A DNA stretch of 64,000 nt from Paenibacillus sp. 1_12 (lineage in GTDB: Bacteria; Bacillota; Bacilli; Paenibacillales; NBRC-103111), in NCBI RefSeq assembly GCF_900114475.1, contig NZ_FOTE01000007.1, forward strand, positions 241,388 through 305,387. Reading direction: 5' to 3'. The translations under genes and the position numbers were made by a program. How positions within the stretch are numbered: the stretch's first letter is position 1; each line of letters opens with the position of its first letter. Positions 35,548 through 44,222 of this stretch are shown here, piece after piece. Below the pieces are notes generated by a model, which ran no database searches, was not told the origin of the DNA, and saw nothing but the letters and a program-made list of their open reading frames with translations.

Positions 35548-37290
35548 ATGCGTTTTCCAGTGAAAAAATTTCTTTCCTATTATAAACCGTATGGAAAGTT
35601 GTTTATGCTCGTATTAGCTTGTACTTTTATCGTTTCTGCTGTGAGCCTGGTGTTTCCGCTGCTTGTTCAGCATATTACGAAAAATATACTGGCAGGAGAC
35701 TTGTCTACTGCACTGAGTAAAGTGTATGGGATTGGCGGATTGATGGTTATTTTGGTCGCTATCCAGAATATCGGGAACTATTTTGTAGACTATAAAGGTC
35801 ATGAAGTCGGCGCTCGTATGGAAAGTGATATGCGCAGCGAGCTGTTCGCCCATATGCAATCCTTTTCTTTTGATTTTTATGATAAGGAAAAAACAGGAAA
35901 TCTCATGTCCCGCATAACGAACGATCTGCTACTGCTTTCCGAATTGTACCATCACGGTCCGGAAGACTACGTCAAATATCTCGTCCGCTTTATTGGGGCA
36001 TTTGTTATTTTATTCTCTATCAATGCTCCTTTAACCATTGCGGTATTCTGTTTCTTTCCAATCTTAGGTGCTTTATCTTTGTATTTCAATAAAATACTGA
36101 ACAAAGCATTAAGAAGAAACAAAGAGCGAATTGGGGACATTAACGCACAGGTAGAGGATAGTTTATCAGGAATCCGCGTAGTCAAATCGTTCGCCAACGA
36201 GCACGTAGAGATTGACAAGTTTATCTGTGAAAATAATCGTTTCCTCGATAGCCGCAAGAAGACGTATAAGGCTGAAGCGTATTTTTTTAACGGTGTTGAA
36301 ACCATAATCCAACTGATTACGATTACGGTGGTCATCTTTGGAAGTGCCAGTATTGTCGGAAATACGTTGGATTTAGCAGATTTGATCACTTTTTTACTAT
36401 ATATCGGCTTTATGGTTGAACCTATTCAACGACTGACGCATATGAGCACACAGCTGCAAGAAGGAATCACAGGCTTCCAGCGATTTATGGAAATGATGAA
36501 CTTGAAACCAACGATCAAAAACAAACCGAATGCCTCGATTCTGAAGGACGTATATGGCGAGATTGAGTTCAAGCAAGTATCCTTCCGTTACGAGGATCAT
36601 TTGAATCGGGTATTGGCAAACCTCTCACTTCGTGTACAACCGGGAGAATACGTTGCGTTAGTGGGTCCGTCCGGAGCCGGTAAAACGACATTATGCTCGC
36701 TCATTCCTCGCTTTTATGACGCGACCCATGGAGAGGTTCTGCTAGACGGAATCAACGTCCGGGATATCGATCTGCGATCTTTAAGAAATCATATCGGTGT
36801 TGTGCAGCAGGATGTCTACCTTTTTGCGGGAACGGTTATGGAAAATATCCGTTATGGGAATCCAACTGCGAAAGATGCTGATATTTTTACAGCCGCCAAG
36901 CACGCCAACGCCCATGACTTTATCATGAGCTTGCCTAATGGCTATCACTCCGAGATCGGACAACGAGGCGTCAAACTGTCTGGTGGTCAAAAGCAGCGGC
37001 TTAGTATTGCTCGTGTATTCTTGAAAAATCCCCCCGTACTGATTTTAGATGAGGCAACGAGTGCATTGGATAACGAGAGCGAAAGTATTGTCAAGGAATC
37101 GCTAGAATCGTTAGTACAAGGGCGTACAACCATTGTGATTGCCCATCGCCTGTCCACGATTCGCAATGCTCAACGAATTATTGTATTAACGGAGGATGGG
37201 ATTGTGGAGCAAGGTACGCACGATGTGTTGCTTTCGCTCGATGGAGTGTATGCACGCTTGTATGCCAAGCAGTTTGAATTACAAGCATAA
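35548..37290 (+). CDS. ABC exporter (half-transporter, probable homodimer)
   Basis: 580 residues with a six-span membrane domain (about 1-320) and an ATPase domain: Walker A GPSGAGKTT, signature LSGGQKQR, Walker B LILDEATSALD, switch His in VIAHRLST. It belongs to the MsbA/BmrA-like multidrug or lipid exporters. No partner half-gene is adjacent, so a homodimer is likely. AAGGGGG lies 6 bases before the ATG but inside a predicted hairpin. The 18-codon leader ORF upstream suggests translation-dependent induction, perhaps by a ribosome-targeting drug that would also be its cargo. That last step is inference. Confidence 0.9.
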   Translation: MRFPVKKFLSYYKPYGKLFMLVLACTFIVSAVSLVFPLLVQHITKNILAGDLSTALSKVYGIGGLMVILVAIQNIGNYFVDYKGHEVGARMESDMRSELFAHMQSFSFDFYDKEKTGNLMSRITNDLLLLSELYHHGPEDYVKYLVRFIGAFVILFSINAPLTIAVFCFFPILGALSLYFNKILNKALRRNKERIGDINAQVEDSLSGIRVVKSFANEHVEIDKFICENNRFLDSRKKTYKAEAYFFNGVETIIQLITITVVIFGSASIVGNTLDLADLITFLLYIGFMVEPIQRLTHMSTQLQEGITGFQRFMEMMNLKPTIKNKPNASILKDVYGEIEFKQVSFRYEDHLNRVLANLSLRVQPGEYVALVGPSGAGKTTLCSLIPRFYDATHGEVLLDGINVRDIDLRSLRNHIGVVQQDVYLFAGTVMENIRYGNPTAKDADIFTAAKHANAHDFIMSLPNGYHSEIGQRGVKLSGGQKQRLSIARVFLKNPPVLILDEATSALDNESESIVKESLESLVQGRTTIVIAHRLSTIRNAQRIIVLTEDGIVEQGTHDVLLSLDGVYARLYAKQFELQA

Positions 37291-37486
37291 GCTCTTACAT
37301 TACTAATCGGGCTTCCTTAATGAAAATGAAGAGGTGGCCCCATATTATTCATTTTGGCTTAATCCACGGAACGCAAATCATTAAGTATTAGACTGAACGA
37401 ACGGGCAAAATAACGTATGCTTCTACACGACTTATGGTATGCTTTAAAGAAAGGAACGAAAATGAATCATTTTCAAAGGAGATGCA

Positions 37487-38962
37487 ATGATACACACAAA
37501 CGTAATAAATGAAGCAGGATGGAACTTTGACAATAGTTATGCTCGTTTGCCTAAATCAGTTTTTACCACACAGGGTCCAAACCCTGTAAGCTCACCGAAG
37601 TTGATCATATTTAATGAGTCGTTGGCAACGTCTCTGGGCTTGAACGTTCAAGCACTGCAAAGCAATGATGGAATAGCTGTACTTGCCGGCAACCAGTTCC
37701 CTGAAGACGCTATGCCTCTTGCTCAAGCTTACGCAGGGCATCAATTCGGGTATTTTAACTTATTAGGAGATGGCCGGGCTGTACTGCTTGGCGAACAGAT
37801 CACCCCCCAAGGGGATCGGGTTGATATTCAGCTTAAGGGTTCAGGTAAAACAGCATACTCCCGCCGAGGTGATGGTCGAGCGTCGCTTGGACCGATGCTG
37901 CGCGAATACATGATCAGTGAAGCTATGCACGCGCTTGGTATTGCAACTACCCGCAGCCTAGCAGTGGTGACAACCGGTGAATCAATATTCCGCGAAACTG
38001 AGCAACCAGGTGCGATTCTGACTCGCGTGGCTGCCAGTCATCTACGTGTAGGAACCTTTCAATACGTTGCAAATTGGGGCACTATCGAGGATCTCCGGGT
38101 ACTGGCTGATTACACATTGCAAAGACATTTTTCAGAAGTTGACACGGATGAGAACCGATATCTTACTTTACTTAAGGAAGTGATCAAGCGTCAGGCTGTG
38201 CTGATTGCCAAATGGCAGCTTGTTGGCTTTATTCACGGAGTGATGAACACCGACAACATGGCCCTTAGCGGAGAAACTATTGATTACGGTCCTTGTGCCT
38301 TCATGGATGCCTATGATCCAGCAACAGTTTTCAGTTCCATTGACATGCATGGCCGCTATGCTTATGGCAACCAGCCGCATATCGCCGCGTGGAATCTTGC
38401 GAGATTTGCTGAAACCTTATTACCTCTGCTGCATGTCAACGAGGAGCAAGCCATCAAACTGGCCGAGAATGCGATTTCAGATTTTATGAAGTTGTATCAA
38501 CATCATTGGCTCACCGGAATGAGGGCAAAGCTGGGAATCTTAGACGAAGAACTTGAGGATGCGTCCCTTATTGATGACTTACTCAGTTTGATGCAAAGGA
38601 ATCATGCGGACTATACCAATACGTTCCGCGCATTAACTTTTGATAAGCCAGAGGATACAGTCCTGTTTGGTACAACAGGATTTGCACAGTGGCATGAGCA
38701 GTGGCAGGCGAGATTAAGCAGGCAGCAGGAATCAAAAACTTCCTCGCATCTGTTGATGCAAAACAGCAATCCGGCGCTAATCCCGCGCAATCACCGGGTA
38801 GAAGATGCACTTGAAGCCGCAGTGGAAGATGGAGACTACACCGTAATGGAAAGGCTGCTTGATGTTCTATCAAGTCCTTACGCGCATGCTCCCGAGCAGG
38901 CTGATTACTCCACATTGCCTTCGCAATCAACCCGTCCTTACCAAACCTTTTGCGGTACTTGA
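37487..38962 (+). CDS. selO: Protein adenylyltransferase SelO (YdiU)
   Basis: A 491-residue SelO pseudokinase, which transfers AMP from ATP to protein Ser/Thr/Tyr and is linked to redox stress. Family landmarks are [18 protein letters not shown], the nucleotide loop [21 protein letters not shown] (counted in two pieces, about residues 120-140), the [20 protein letters not shown] region with the metal-binding Asn and Asp ([10 protein letters not shown]), and the C-terminal TFCGT. Length is normal. AAAGGAGATG lies before the ATG. It has no obvious functional neighbour here. Confidence 0.95.
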   Translation: MIHTNVINEAGWNFDNSYARLPKSVFTTQGPNPVSSPKLIIFNESLATSLGLNVQALQSNDGIAVLAGNQFPEDAMPLAQAYAGHQFGYFNLLGDGRAVLLGEQITPQGDRVDIQLKGSGKTAYSRRGDGRASLGPMLREYMISEAMHALGIATTRSLAVVTTGESIFRETEQPGAILTRVAASHLRVGTFQYVANWGTIEDLRVLADYTLQRHFSEVDTDENRYLTLLKEVIKRQAVLIAKWQLVGFIHGVMNTDNMALSGETIDYGPCAFMDAYDPATVFSSIDMHGRYAYGNQPHIAAWNLARFAETLLPLLHVNEEQAIKLAENAISDFMKLYQHHWLTGMRAKLGILDEELEDASLIDDLLSLMQRNHADYTNTFRALTFDKPEDTVLFGTTGFAQWHEQWQARLSRQQESKTSSHLLMQNSNPALIPRNHRVEDALEAAVEDGDYTVMERLLDVLSSPYAHAPEQADYSTLPSQSTRPYQTFCGT

Positions 38963-39042
38963 TATAGTTACTCAATCTTTTCACTCAAATCATATATCCT
39001 TATCTAACTCCAGAAGTGGATTGGATTTGTTGTATTTATTTG

Positions 39043-39071
39043 AGCTACAAGAAAGTAACTTTCTTGTAGCT
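39043..39071 (+). promoter_or_regulatory. Near-perfect hairpin upstream of the ABC-F gene
   Basis: AGCTACAAGAAAGT and ACTTTCTTGTAGCT form a 14-base inverted repeat (a 12-bp stem with a 5-nt loop in practice), followed by TTTAATATTTA, 18 bases before AGGAGG of the ABC-F gene. It could terminate selO transcription or act as an attenuator for the resistance-type gene. Confidence 0.6.
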
Positions 39072-39101
39072 TTAATATTTATCATACAGGAGGATCATTT
39101 T

Positions 39102-40580
39102 ATGTCATTAATAAATGTTACAAATCTGACATTTGCCTATGATGGCAGTTACGATAACATATTTGAAAACGTAAGCTTTCAAATCGACACCGATTGGAAA
39201 TTAGGATTTACGGGAAGAAACGGTAGAGGTAAGACAACATTTTTCAACTTGCTGCTTGGTAAATATGAATACAGCGGACATATATCTGCTAATGTTAGTT
39301 TTGAATATTTCCCTTTTCATGTCGAAAACAAGGAAAATAATACCCTTGATGTAATCAACGACATTTTCCCAGATTATGTTCAATGGAAATTATTACGTGA
39401 ACTTTCATTGCTAAAGGTTTCTGAGGATGTTTTATATCGGCCCTTTGAATCTTTGTCCAACGGAGAGCAAACGAAAGTGTTGTTGGCTACATTATTTCTT
39501 AAGGAAAATAGTTTTCTATTAATTGATGAACCGACCAATCATCTTGATATGAATGCAAGAAAACTCGTCAGTGATTATCTCCATACCAAAAGCGGATTTA
39601 TTCTGGTGTCTCACGACAGATCCTTTCTTGATAACTGTGTTGATCACATACTTTCAATCAATATGACGAATATAGAAATTCAAAAAGGTAATTTCTCCGA
39701 TTGGTGGGAAAATAAAAAGAGACAGGATAACTTTGAGCTTGCAGAGAACGAAAAGCTACGAAGAGACATTAAACGCTTGTCGGAATCTGCTCAACGAACG
39801 GGCAACTGGTCAAACGAAGTGGAAAAAACGAAAAATGGTACAAGAAATTCCGGTTCCAAGGTAGATAAAGGGTATATTGGTCACAAGGCTGCTAAAATGA
39901 TGAAACGCTCTAAAGCAATTGAGCAAAGACAGCAAGCTGCTATTGATGAAAGGTCTAAGCTTCTTAAAAATATTGAAAACTCGGACAGCTTAAAAATTTC
40001 ACAACTTGCTTTTTATAAAAGCCAACTCGCTGAACTTGAAAATGTTTCGATTTATTACGGTGAGAAGAGGGTTTGCAGCGAGATAAGTTTTACTATTGAG
40101 CAAGGTGAGCGAATTGCGCTTTCAGGTAAAAACGGTTCCGGTAAATCAAGTATTATCAAACTTATTTGTGGTGAGAACCTAGACTATACGGGTACTTTCC
40201 GAAAGGGGAGTCAGCTTAAAATATCGTATGTTTCACAGGATACCTCACATTTACAGGGCAATTTAACGGATTATGCTAGGAACAATGGGATCGATGAAAG
40301 CCTTTTTAAATCTATTTTAAGAAAGCTTGATTTTTCAAGAGTTCAATTCGAAAAGGATATTTCCGCTTTTAGCGGCGGCCAAAAGAAGAAGGTACTGATT
40401 GCAAAAAGTCTTTGTGAGAACGTTCATTTGCACATTTGGGATGAACCGCTTAATTTTATCGATATTATTTCTCGCATGCAAATTGAAGAGTTACTGCTTG
40501 AATACTCACCAACGATTCTTTTTGTGGAGCATGACAGTGAATTTTGCAAAAATATTGCTACAAAGATCATTGAACTCTAA
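39102..40580 (+). CDS. ABC-F ribosomal protection-type protein, Lsa-like
   Basis: 492 residues with two ATPase domains and no membrane spans. Domain 1: GRNGRGKTT, LSNGEQTK, LIDEPTNHLD. Domain 2: GKNGSGKSS, FSGGQKKK, WDEPLNFID. A charged linker lies between (residues about 195-300). The opening (LTFAYDGSYDNIFENVSF) resembles the Lsa group, which displaces lincosamides, pleuromutilins or streptogramin A from the ribosome. That activity is inferred from the family. The frame is open back into selO, but AGGAGG at 39089-39094 fixes the ATG at 39102. Confidence 0.88.
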   Translation: MSLINVTNLTFAYDGSYDNIFENVSFQIDTDWKLGFTGRNGRGKTTFFNLLLGKYEYSGHISANVSFEYFPFHVENKENNTLDVINDIFPDYVQWKLLRELSLLKVSEDVLYRPFESLSNGEQTKVLLATLFLKENSFLLIDEPTNHLDMNARKLVSDYLHTKSGFILVSHDRSFLDNCVDHILSINMTNIEIQKGNFSDWWENKKRQDNFELAENEKLRRDIKRLSESAQRTGNWSNEVEKTKNGTRNSGSKVDKGYIGHKAAKMMKRSKAIEQRQQAAIDERSKLLKNIENSDSLKISQLAFYKSQLAELENVSIYYGEKRVCSEISFTIEQGERIALSGKNGSGKSSIIKLICGENLDYTGTFRKGSQLKISYVSQDTSHLQGNLTDYARNNGIDESLFKSILRKLDFSRVQFEKDISAFSGGQKKKVLIAKSLCENVHLHIWDEPLNFIDIISRMQIEELLLEYSPTILFVEHDSEFCKNIATKIIEL

Positions 40581-40648
40581 GGATAAAATCTCCTTCGTAT
40601 TGTATGTTGACTCTGAACGGAGGGGATCGATTAAATATTACCAAGCCA

Positions 40649-41257
40649 TTAATCGGATTTCTGCCGTGGCTTTCTAATATAAAGAAAATAAATTAAAGTA
40701 ATCACTATGATAATGAATATGATGGATGGAAGATAGGCGCGATATAGAAAAATATAATTCTTGACTACGTGCCATTTATCACTGAGTCCACGTCCAATCA
40801 TAATAAAAAATGCACACCATATTACAGCACCAAAGTAGGAGAAAATTGCAAATTTCCGAAAATTCATATTCGAAGTACCTGCTGTAATAGCTATTACATG
40901 ACGAAGGCCTGGTATGAAATAACCAAATATTAAAAGAATGCTTCCGTACTTATTAATCTTCTGTTGAGTTCGTTCAATACGTTCAGCAGTAATATGTATT
41001 CTTCGTCCATATTTTATAAGTAAAGGAAGTCCTAGTTTTCGTCCAATAATATAGCTTAATGTAATTCCTGTAATTGATCCTAAGAAGGCACTACCGAATG
41101 CAAACAACAAAATTAGCTTTCCCTGAGATACTTTGTTTCCAATGAATGTAAGCAATAATTCGTCAGGTATAGGTATTCCGATAACGCCTAACGCTAATGC
41201 TAAAAATATACCGATATAGCCATATTGACTCAGTAGTAAATCTAAATGCCTCTCCAT
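40649..41257 (-). CDS. DedA-family membrane protein
   Basis: 202 residues with about five hydrophobic segments. DedA (SNARE-associated/VTT) motifs are visible: an N-terminal ALGVIGIPIPDELLLTFIG, a middle FGSAFLGSITGITLSYIIGR, and FGYFIPGLRHVIAITAGTSN with the conserved Arg. Family members flip or transport polyprenyl phosphate or phospholipids in the cytoplasmic membrane. AAGGAGG precedes the ATG on the minus strand. It converges with the ABC-F gene. Confidence 0.9.
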   Translation of the reverse strand: MERHLDLLLSQYGYIGIFLALALGVIGIPIPDELLLTFIGNKVSQGKLILLFAFGSAFLGSITGITLSYIIGRKLGLPLLIKYGRRIHITAERIERTQQKINKYGSILLIFGYFIPGLRHVIAITAGTSNMNFRKFAIFSYFGAVIWCAFFIMIGRGLSDKWHVVKNYIFLYRAYLPSIIFIIIVITLIYFLYIRKPRQKSD

Positions 41258-41374
41258 AGGAATCCTCCTTAGAAACGATAATATACTATTATTACCCTAT
41301 CCATTGCTTTGTAACAATACGATCCCATAAAATATACTTATATTTGCTGCTATGCGATCGGAAAGATATACAAT

Positions 41375-41419
41375 AAAAATCTTACAACTATGTCCTGTCT
41401 AAATAGTTGTAAGATTTTT
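41375..41419. terminator. Bidirectional terminator
   Basis: A 16-bp perfect inverted repeat (AAAAATCTTACAACTA / TAGTTGTAAGATTTTT) with a 13-nt loop lies just downstream of the minus-strand YdeI-like gene and upstream of the DedA gene. Confidence 0.85.
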
Positions 41420-41464
41420 ATTTATCCAACTTTTATTCTGTTGCTCTTAGGTTTTATACACGCC

Positions 41465-42058
41465 CTAATCATTTAATCCCTTTCCACCAAGAATTTGCTG
41501 CATCCATTTTTCAACCCTGGATTCTCGAGTTTTGGATTGTTTGGGTTCGGAAAAATGAAGAAGGTATGCTCTTTGCCGTCCGGGTGTCAATGCTTCAAAA
41601 GCAGTTTTCAAGGCAGGAATTTCATCTAATTTATTTTGAAATTCTTCAGGAATTATGTATTCGGTATTCTTTTTAAAATTCACTTCCAAACCGGATTTTT
41701 CAACTTCAATGGCTTCATAAATATAGGCTTTTAAGATGGTTTCCATTTCAACTATTTCTCGAACATTGGTGAACCGGATCTGGCGCGCCGCCTGTACATT
41801 CTCCGTTTGTTGGATTAGGATACCATGGTCATCTTTTAACAAGGCACCTTTGTGAAACAGAAGAGCACAGTATTCTTTGAATCCATGTATTAAAACTATG
41901 TTTTTATTCTGAAACGTGTAACAAGGATGCATCCACTTGAATTCTTCGGTCAGCTCACAGTCAAGAACAATATGTCTCAACTTCTCATATTCTTCCTTCC
42001 AGTTTTTAGCCTTGCTTAAAAATTCATCAACCTTAGGATTTATTCTACTTTTTGTCAT
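41465..42058 (-). CDS. YdeI/OmpD-associated family protein
   Basis: A 197-residue cytoplasmic protein. The N-terminal half matches the DUF1801-like fold (KWMHPCYTFQNKNIVLIHGF, CALLFHKGALLKD). The C-terminal half has the bacteriocin-protection/YdeI-like tail (IPALKTAFEALTPGRQRAYLLH, then SRVEKWMQQI). Its function is not firmly known; members are linked to stress or antimicrobial-peptide protection. The ATG at 42058 follows AAAGGAG. One in-frame TTG codon precedes it. Confidence 0.85.
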   Translation of the reverse strand: MTKSRINPKVDEFLSKAKNWKEEYEKLRHIVLDCELTEEFKWMHPCYTFQNKNIVLIHGFKEYCALLFHKGALLKDDHGILIQQTENVQAARQIRFTNVREIVEMETILKAYIYEAIEVEKSGLEVNFKKNTEYIIPEEFQNKLDEIPALKTAFEALTPGRQRAYLLHFSEPKQSKTRESRVEKWMQQILGGKGLND

Positions 42059-42337
42059 CAAAGAAAACTCCTTTTTCTCTTATTCATTTTCAAATTCTAC
42101 TCGGTTGCTTGCTTAGCTTGCCCTCTTTGGCATCCGATCCATGCTGATACAGACTATGGTCGTGTCGATCATGATCTGGCTCCAATTAGGTATTATCGAG
42201 TGATAGGTTCGCAACAATTCTCCATTCTTCAAATAAATGTTATAATATGGATGTATCAACGATTGAGCCAACATTGAACTTTACCGAGAAACAAACCTTT
42301 ATCCTAATACTAACTCATTCTCCAGGAGGTGTCTGGT

Positions 42338-42883
42338 GTGGATAGTTGGTTACCCAAAAAGATCACTAGGAGAATGTTCTTGAGCACATCTTGTAAATTG
42401 GCACTCGGGGCGGCTGGGGTTCTAGCTGGGAGTACTGGTTTGTTTTATTACGGGGCCGTCCAGCAGTCTAAACGAAGAGGGGAATCTGCCCTTGAACTGC
42501 CTGGTAACATAATAAAGCTAGGTGAGTTCAACCAGTTAAATGCGATTTCAAGTGTCGAAAAGGTGGACTATGAAGCAACGATCCGAGACGGATGGGTGAC
42601 GAAATCCAACAAAGGTTTTGTTTTTGTTACAAAGGATGCTGATGGGAAATTGCTCGTTATATCGCCTGTATGTACTCATCTAGGCTGTTATGTAGAACAG
42701 GCTTCAGAAGCACAACAGAGCGCAAAAAAGAATCTGTTCTTTCTATGTCCGTGCCATGGTGCCGAATTCGACGTAAAAGGAAACGCTATAGGAGTGGTAC
42801 TAAGGGGATTGGACACCTATAAGCCTGTTATCGTCAATAGCAGTGTGTACATCGATATTTTGTCACCGGTAAGTCGAGTGTAA
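42338..42883 (+). CDS. Tat-exported Rieske [2Fe-2S] protein
   Basis: 181 residues. A twin-arginine signal (ITRRMFLSTSCKLALGAAG) is followed by a hydrophobic segment and a Rieske domain. The cluster ligands are Cys112 and His114 in CTHLGC and Cys137 and His140 in CPCHG, with Cys117 and Cys139 placed for the usual disulfide. It resembles the QcrA subunit of the menaquinol:cytochrome c complex, but no qcrB or qcrC lies nearby, so it is a stand-alone electron-transfer protein. The GTG at 42338 lies 8 bases after AGGAGG; the GTG at 42329 overlaps that site. Confidence 0.9.
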   Translation: MDSWLPKKITRRMFLSTSCKLALGAAGVLAGSTGLFYYGAVQQSKRRGESALELPGNIIKLGEFNQLNAISSVEKVDYEATIRDGWVTKSNKGFVFVTKDADGKLLVISPVCTHLGCYVEQASEAQQSAKKNLFFLCPCHGAEFDVKGNAIGVVLRGLDTYKPVIVNSSVYIDILSPVSRV

Positions 42884-42937
42884 AACATGTTATAATACTT
42901 AGATTAAAGTAATTTATTAGCGAAAGGCGAATGCAAA

Positions 42938-43306
42938 ATGAATATACATATCGACCAACAAGGTAATTCTAAGGTTGCCATTATACAAAGCTCTGACATC
43001 CTAATAAGCGATGTTCAAGGAGCATTGGATTTGATGGCTTCTGTTCAGTACAACCATGAATGCTATAAAATATTGATGAATAAATCGAACTTAACGGAAG
43101 ATTTCTTCGAACTAAAAACCAGACTTGCAGGTGAAATCTTACAGAAATATGTGAACTATAATGTTAAGCTCGCTATCGTTGGAAATTTTGAAGAATATGA
43201 CAGCAAGAGTTTGAAGGATTTTATGTATGAATGTAATCACGGCAAGCAGGTTTTCTTTTTAAGAAATACACAAGAGGGACTTGTCGCTCTTCACAGTATT
43301 TCTTAA
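42938..43306 (+). CDS. DUF4180-like protein
   Basis: A 122-residue cytoplasmic protein resembling the DUF4180 family. Visible features are the early VAIIQSSDILISDVQGALDL, the middle LNKSNL-like segment KILMNKSNLTEDFFELKT, and KLAIVGNFEEYDSKSLKDF near the end. Function is unknown. GCGAAAGGCG precedes the ATG, and a bidirectional terminator follows. Confidence 0.8.
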   Translation: MNIHIDQQGNSKVAIIQSSDILISDVQGALDLMASVQYNHECYKILMNKSNLTEDFFELKTRLAGEILQKYVNYNVKLAIVGNFEEYDSKSLKDFMYECNHGKQVFFLRNTQEGLVALHSIS

Positions 43307-43351
43307 CCATATTATCACAGAGAACCGTCTCATAAAATGAAAATAAAAGTG

Positions 43352-43385
43352 AAAACAGGCTGTTGCTCCAACAGCCTGTTTTTGC
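43352..43385. terminator. Bidirectional terminator between convergent genes
   Basis: A 14-bp perfect stem (AAAACAGGCTGTTG / CAACAGCCTGTTTT) with a 3-nt loop has T-runs on both strands, between the DUF4180 gene (+) and the HbpS-like gene (-). Confidence 0.92.
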
Positions 43386-43431
43386 GTGCGAATTTGTGGT
43401 GATCAAAAAGTATAAAAGGATCAATGAGTCC

Positions 43432-43908
43432 TCAATCGGTTTTATTAATGAATTCGCGTATTACTGTAGTTACTACCAGATGATCCTCTTCTTGTGGTAA
43501 GCCTGAAACAGCGATAGCGCCAACTACACCGACATTTTTTATAATAATGGGGAAAGCGCCTCCACTTGCGGCATATTCGGTCGGATCCACAAGGTATCTC
43601 TCCTGAATTGTTTTCTTTGCAGCTTTGAGCTGAGCCCATATATAATGGGAGCTATGACCAAAACGGCAGGCAACATTACTTTTTCTTTTTACCCATTGGT
43701 CGTTGTCTGCTGAGGTTTTGGGGAAGGCGTAATGGAATAGCTGCTGTCCATTCCTTGTAATATCGATGGTGACATGCTTATTCTCCAGCTTCATTTTTTC
43801 TATAATCCTGCAACCAATTTGCAGTGCCATTTCATTGGTAAACTGTGAAAATTGAAGCTCATCTTCTTCAGCTAGCAGACTTTCTTGTAATAGGATATAA
43901 TCGTCCAT
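43432..43908 (-). CDS. HbpS/GlcG-fold protein (UPF0303 type)
   Basis: A 158-residue cytoplasmic protein of the heme-binding/GlcG-like fold. It resembles the UPF0303 (YBR137W) group, with VTIDITRNGQQLFHYAFP, a central NVACRFGHSSHYIWAQL and a C-terminal GGAFPIIIKNVGVVGAIAVSGL. Heme binding is known only for some relatives. A GGAGAG site precedes the ATG on the minus strand. Confidence 0.82.
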   Translation of the reverse strand: MDDYILLQESLLAEEDELQFSQFTNEMALQIGCRIIEKMKLENKHVTIDITRNGQQLFHYAFPKTSADNDQWVKRKSNVACRFGHSSHYIWAQLKAAKKTIQERYLVDPTEYAASGGAFPIIIKNVGVVGAIAVSGLPQEEDHLVVTTVIREFINKTD

Positions 43909-44222
43909 GTGCGGAATCTCTCCTTCAAATAATCTATTTTACATCCAATTATATACGGTTTTACCAATTAAACAAGCTAATGTGAGGGTGTAAGTCAATC
44001 CATTGAAACTTTTGATTTCCCCTCCTTTACAAGCGAAATAGCAAGGAGTATGATAAATACGATTCTAATCAATGAATCTCGTAGTTGTATCGTGAGAAGC
44101 CTACGGATGAGTTAGCTCTTAAGCAGGCTTCTATTTTGCTGTCTTTTCTCTATGATTATTTGAGATCTGAATAGCTACTGGTTTTATTACGATATGAACA
44201 CAATTGAAAGGATAAGTAATCC
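43909..44222. other. Intergenic region before ktrB
   Basis: Divergent spacer. A hairpin with arms AGAAGCCT (44095-44102) and AGGCTTCT (44125-44132) is followed by ATTTTGCTGTCTTTT and could act as an attenuator. I saw no convincing KtrB-type cyclic-di-AMP riboswitch and no gene. Confidence 0.4.

Noticed and set aside
38859-39101. N-terminal extension of the ABC-F protein
   Set aside because: The extension overlaps selO and the hairpin at 39043; AGGAGG and the family-typical opening fix the start at 39102.
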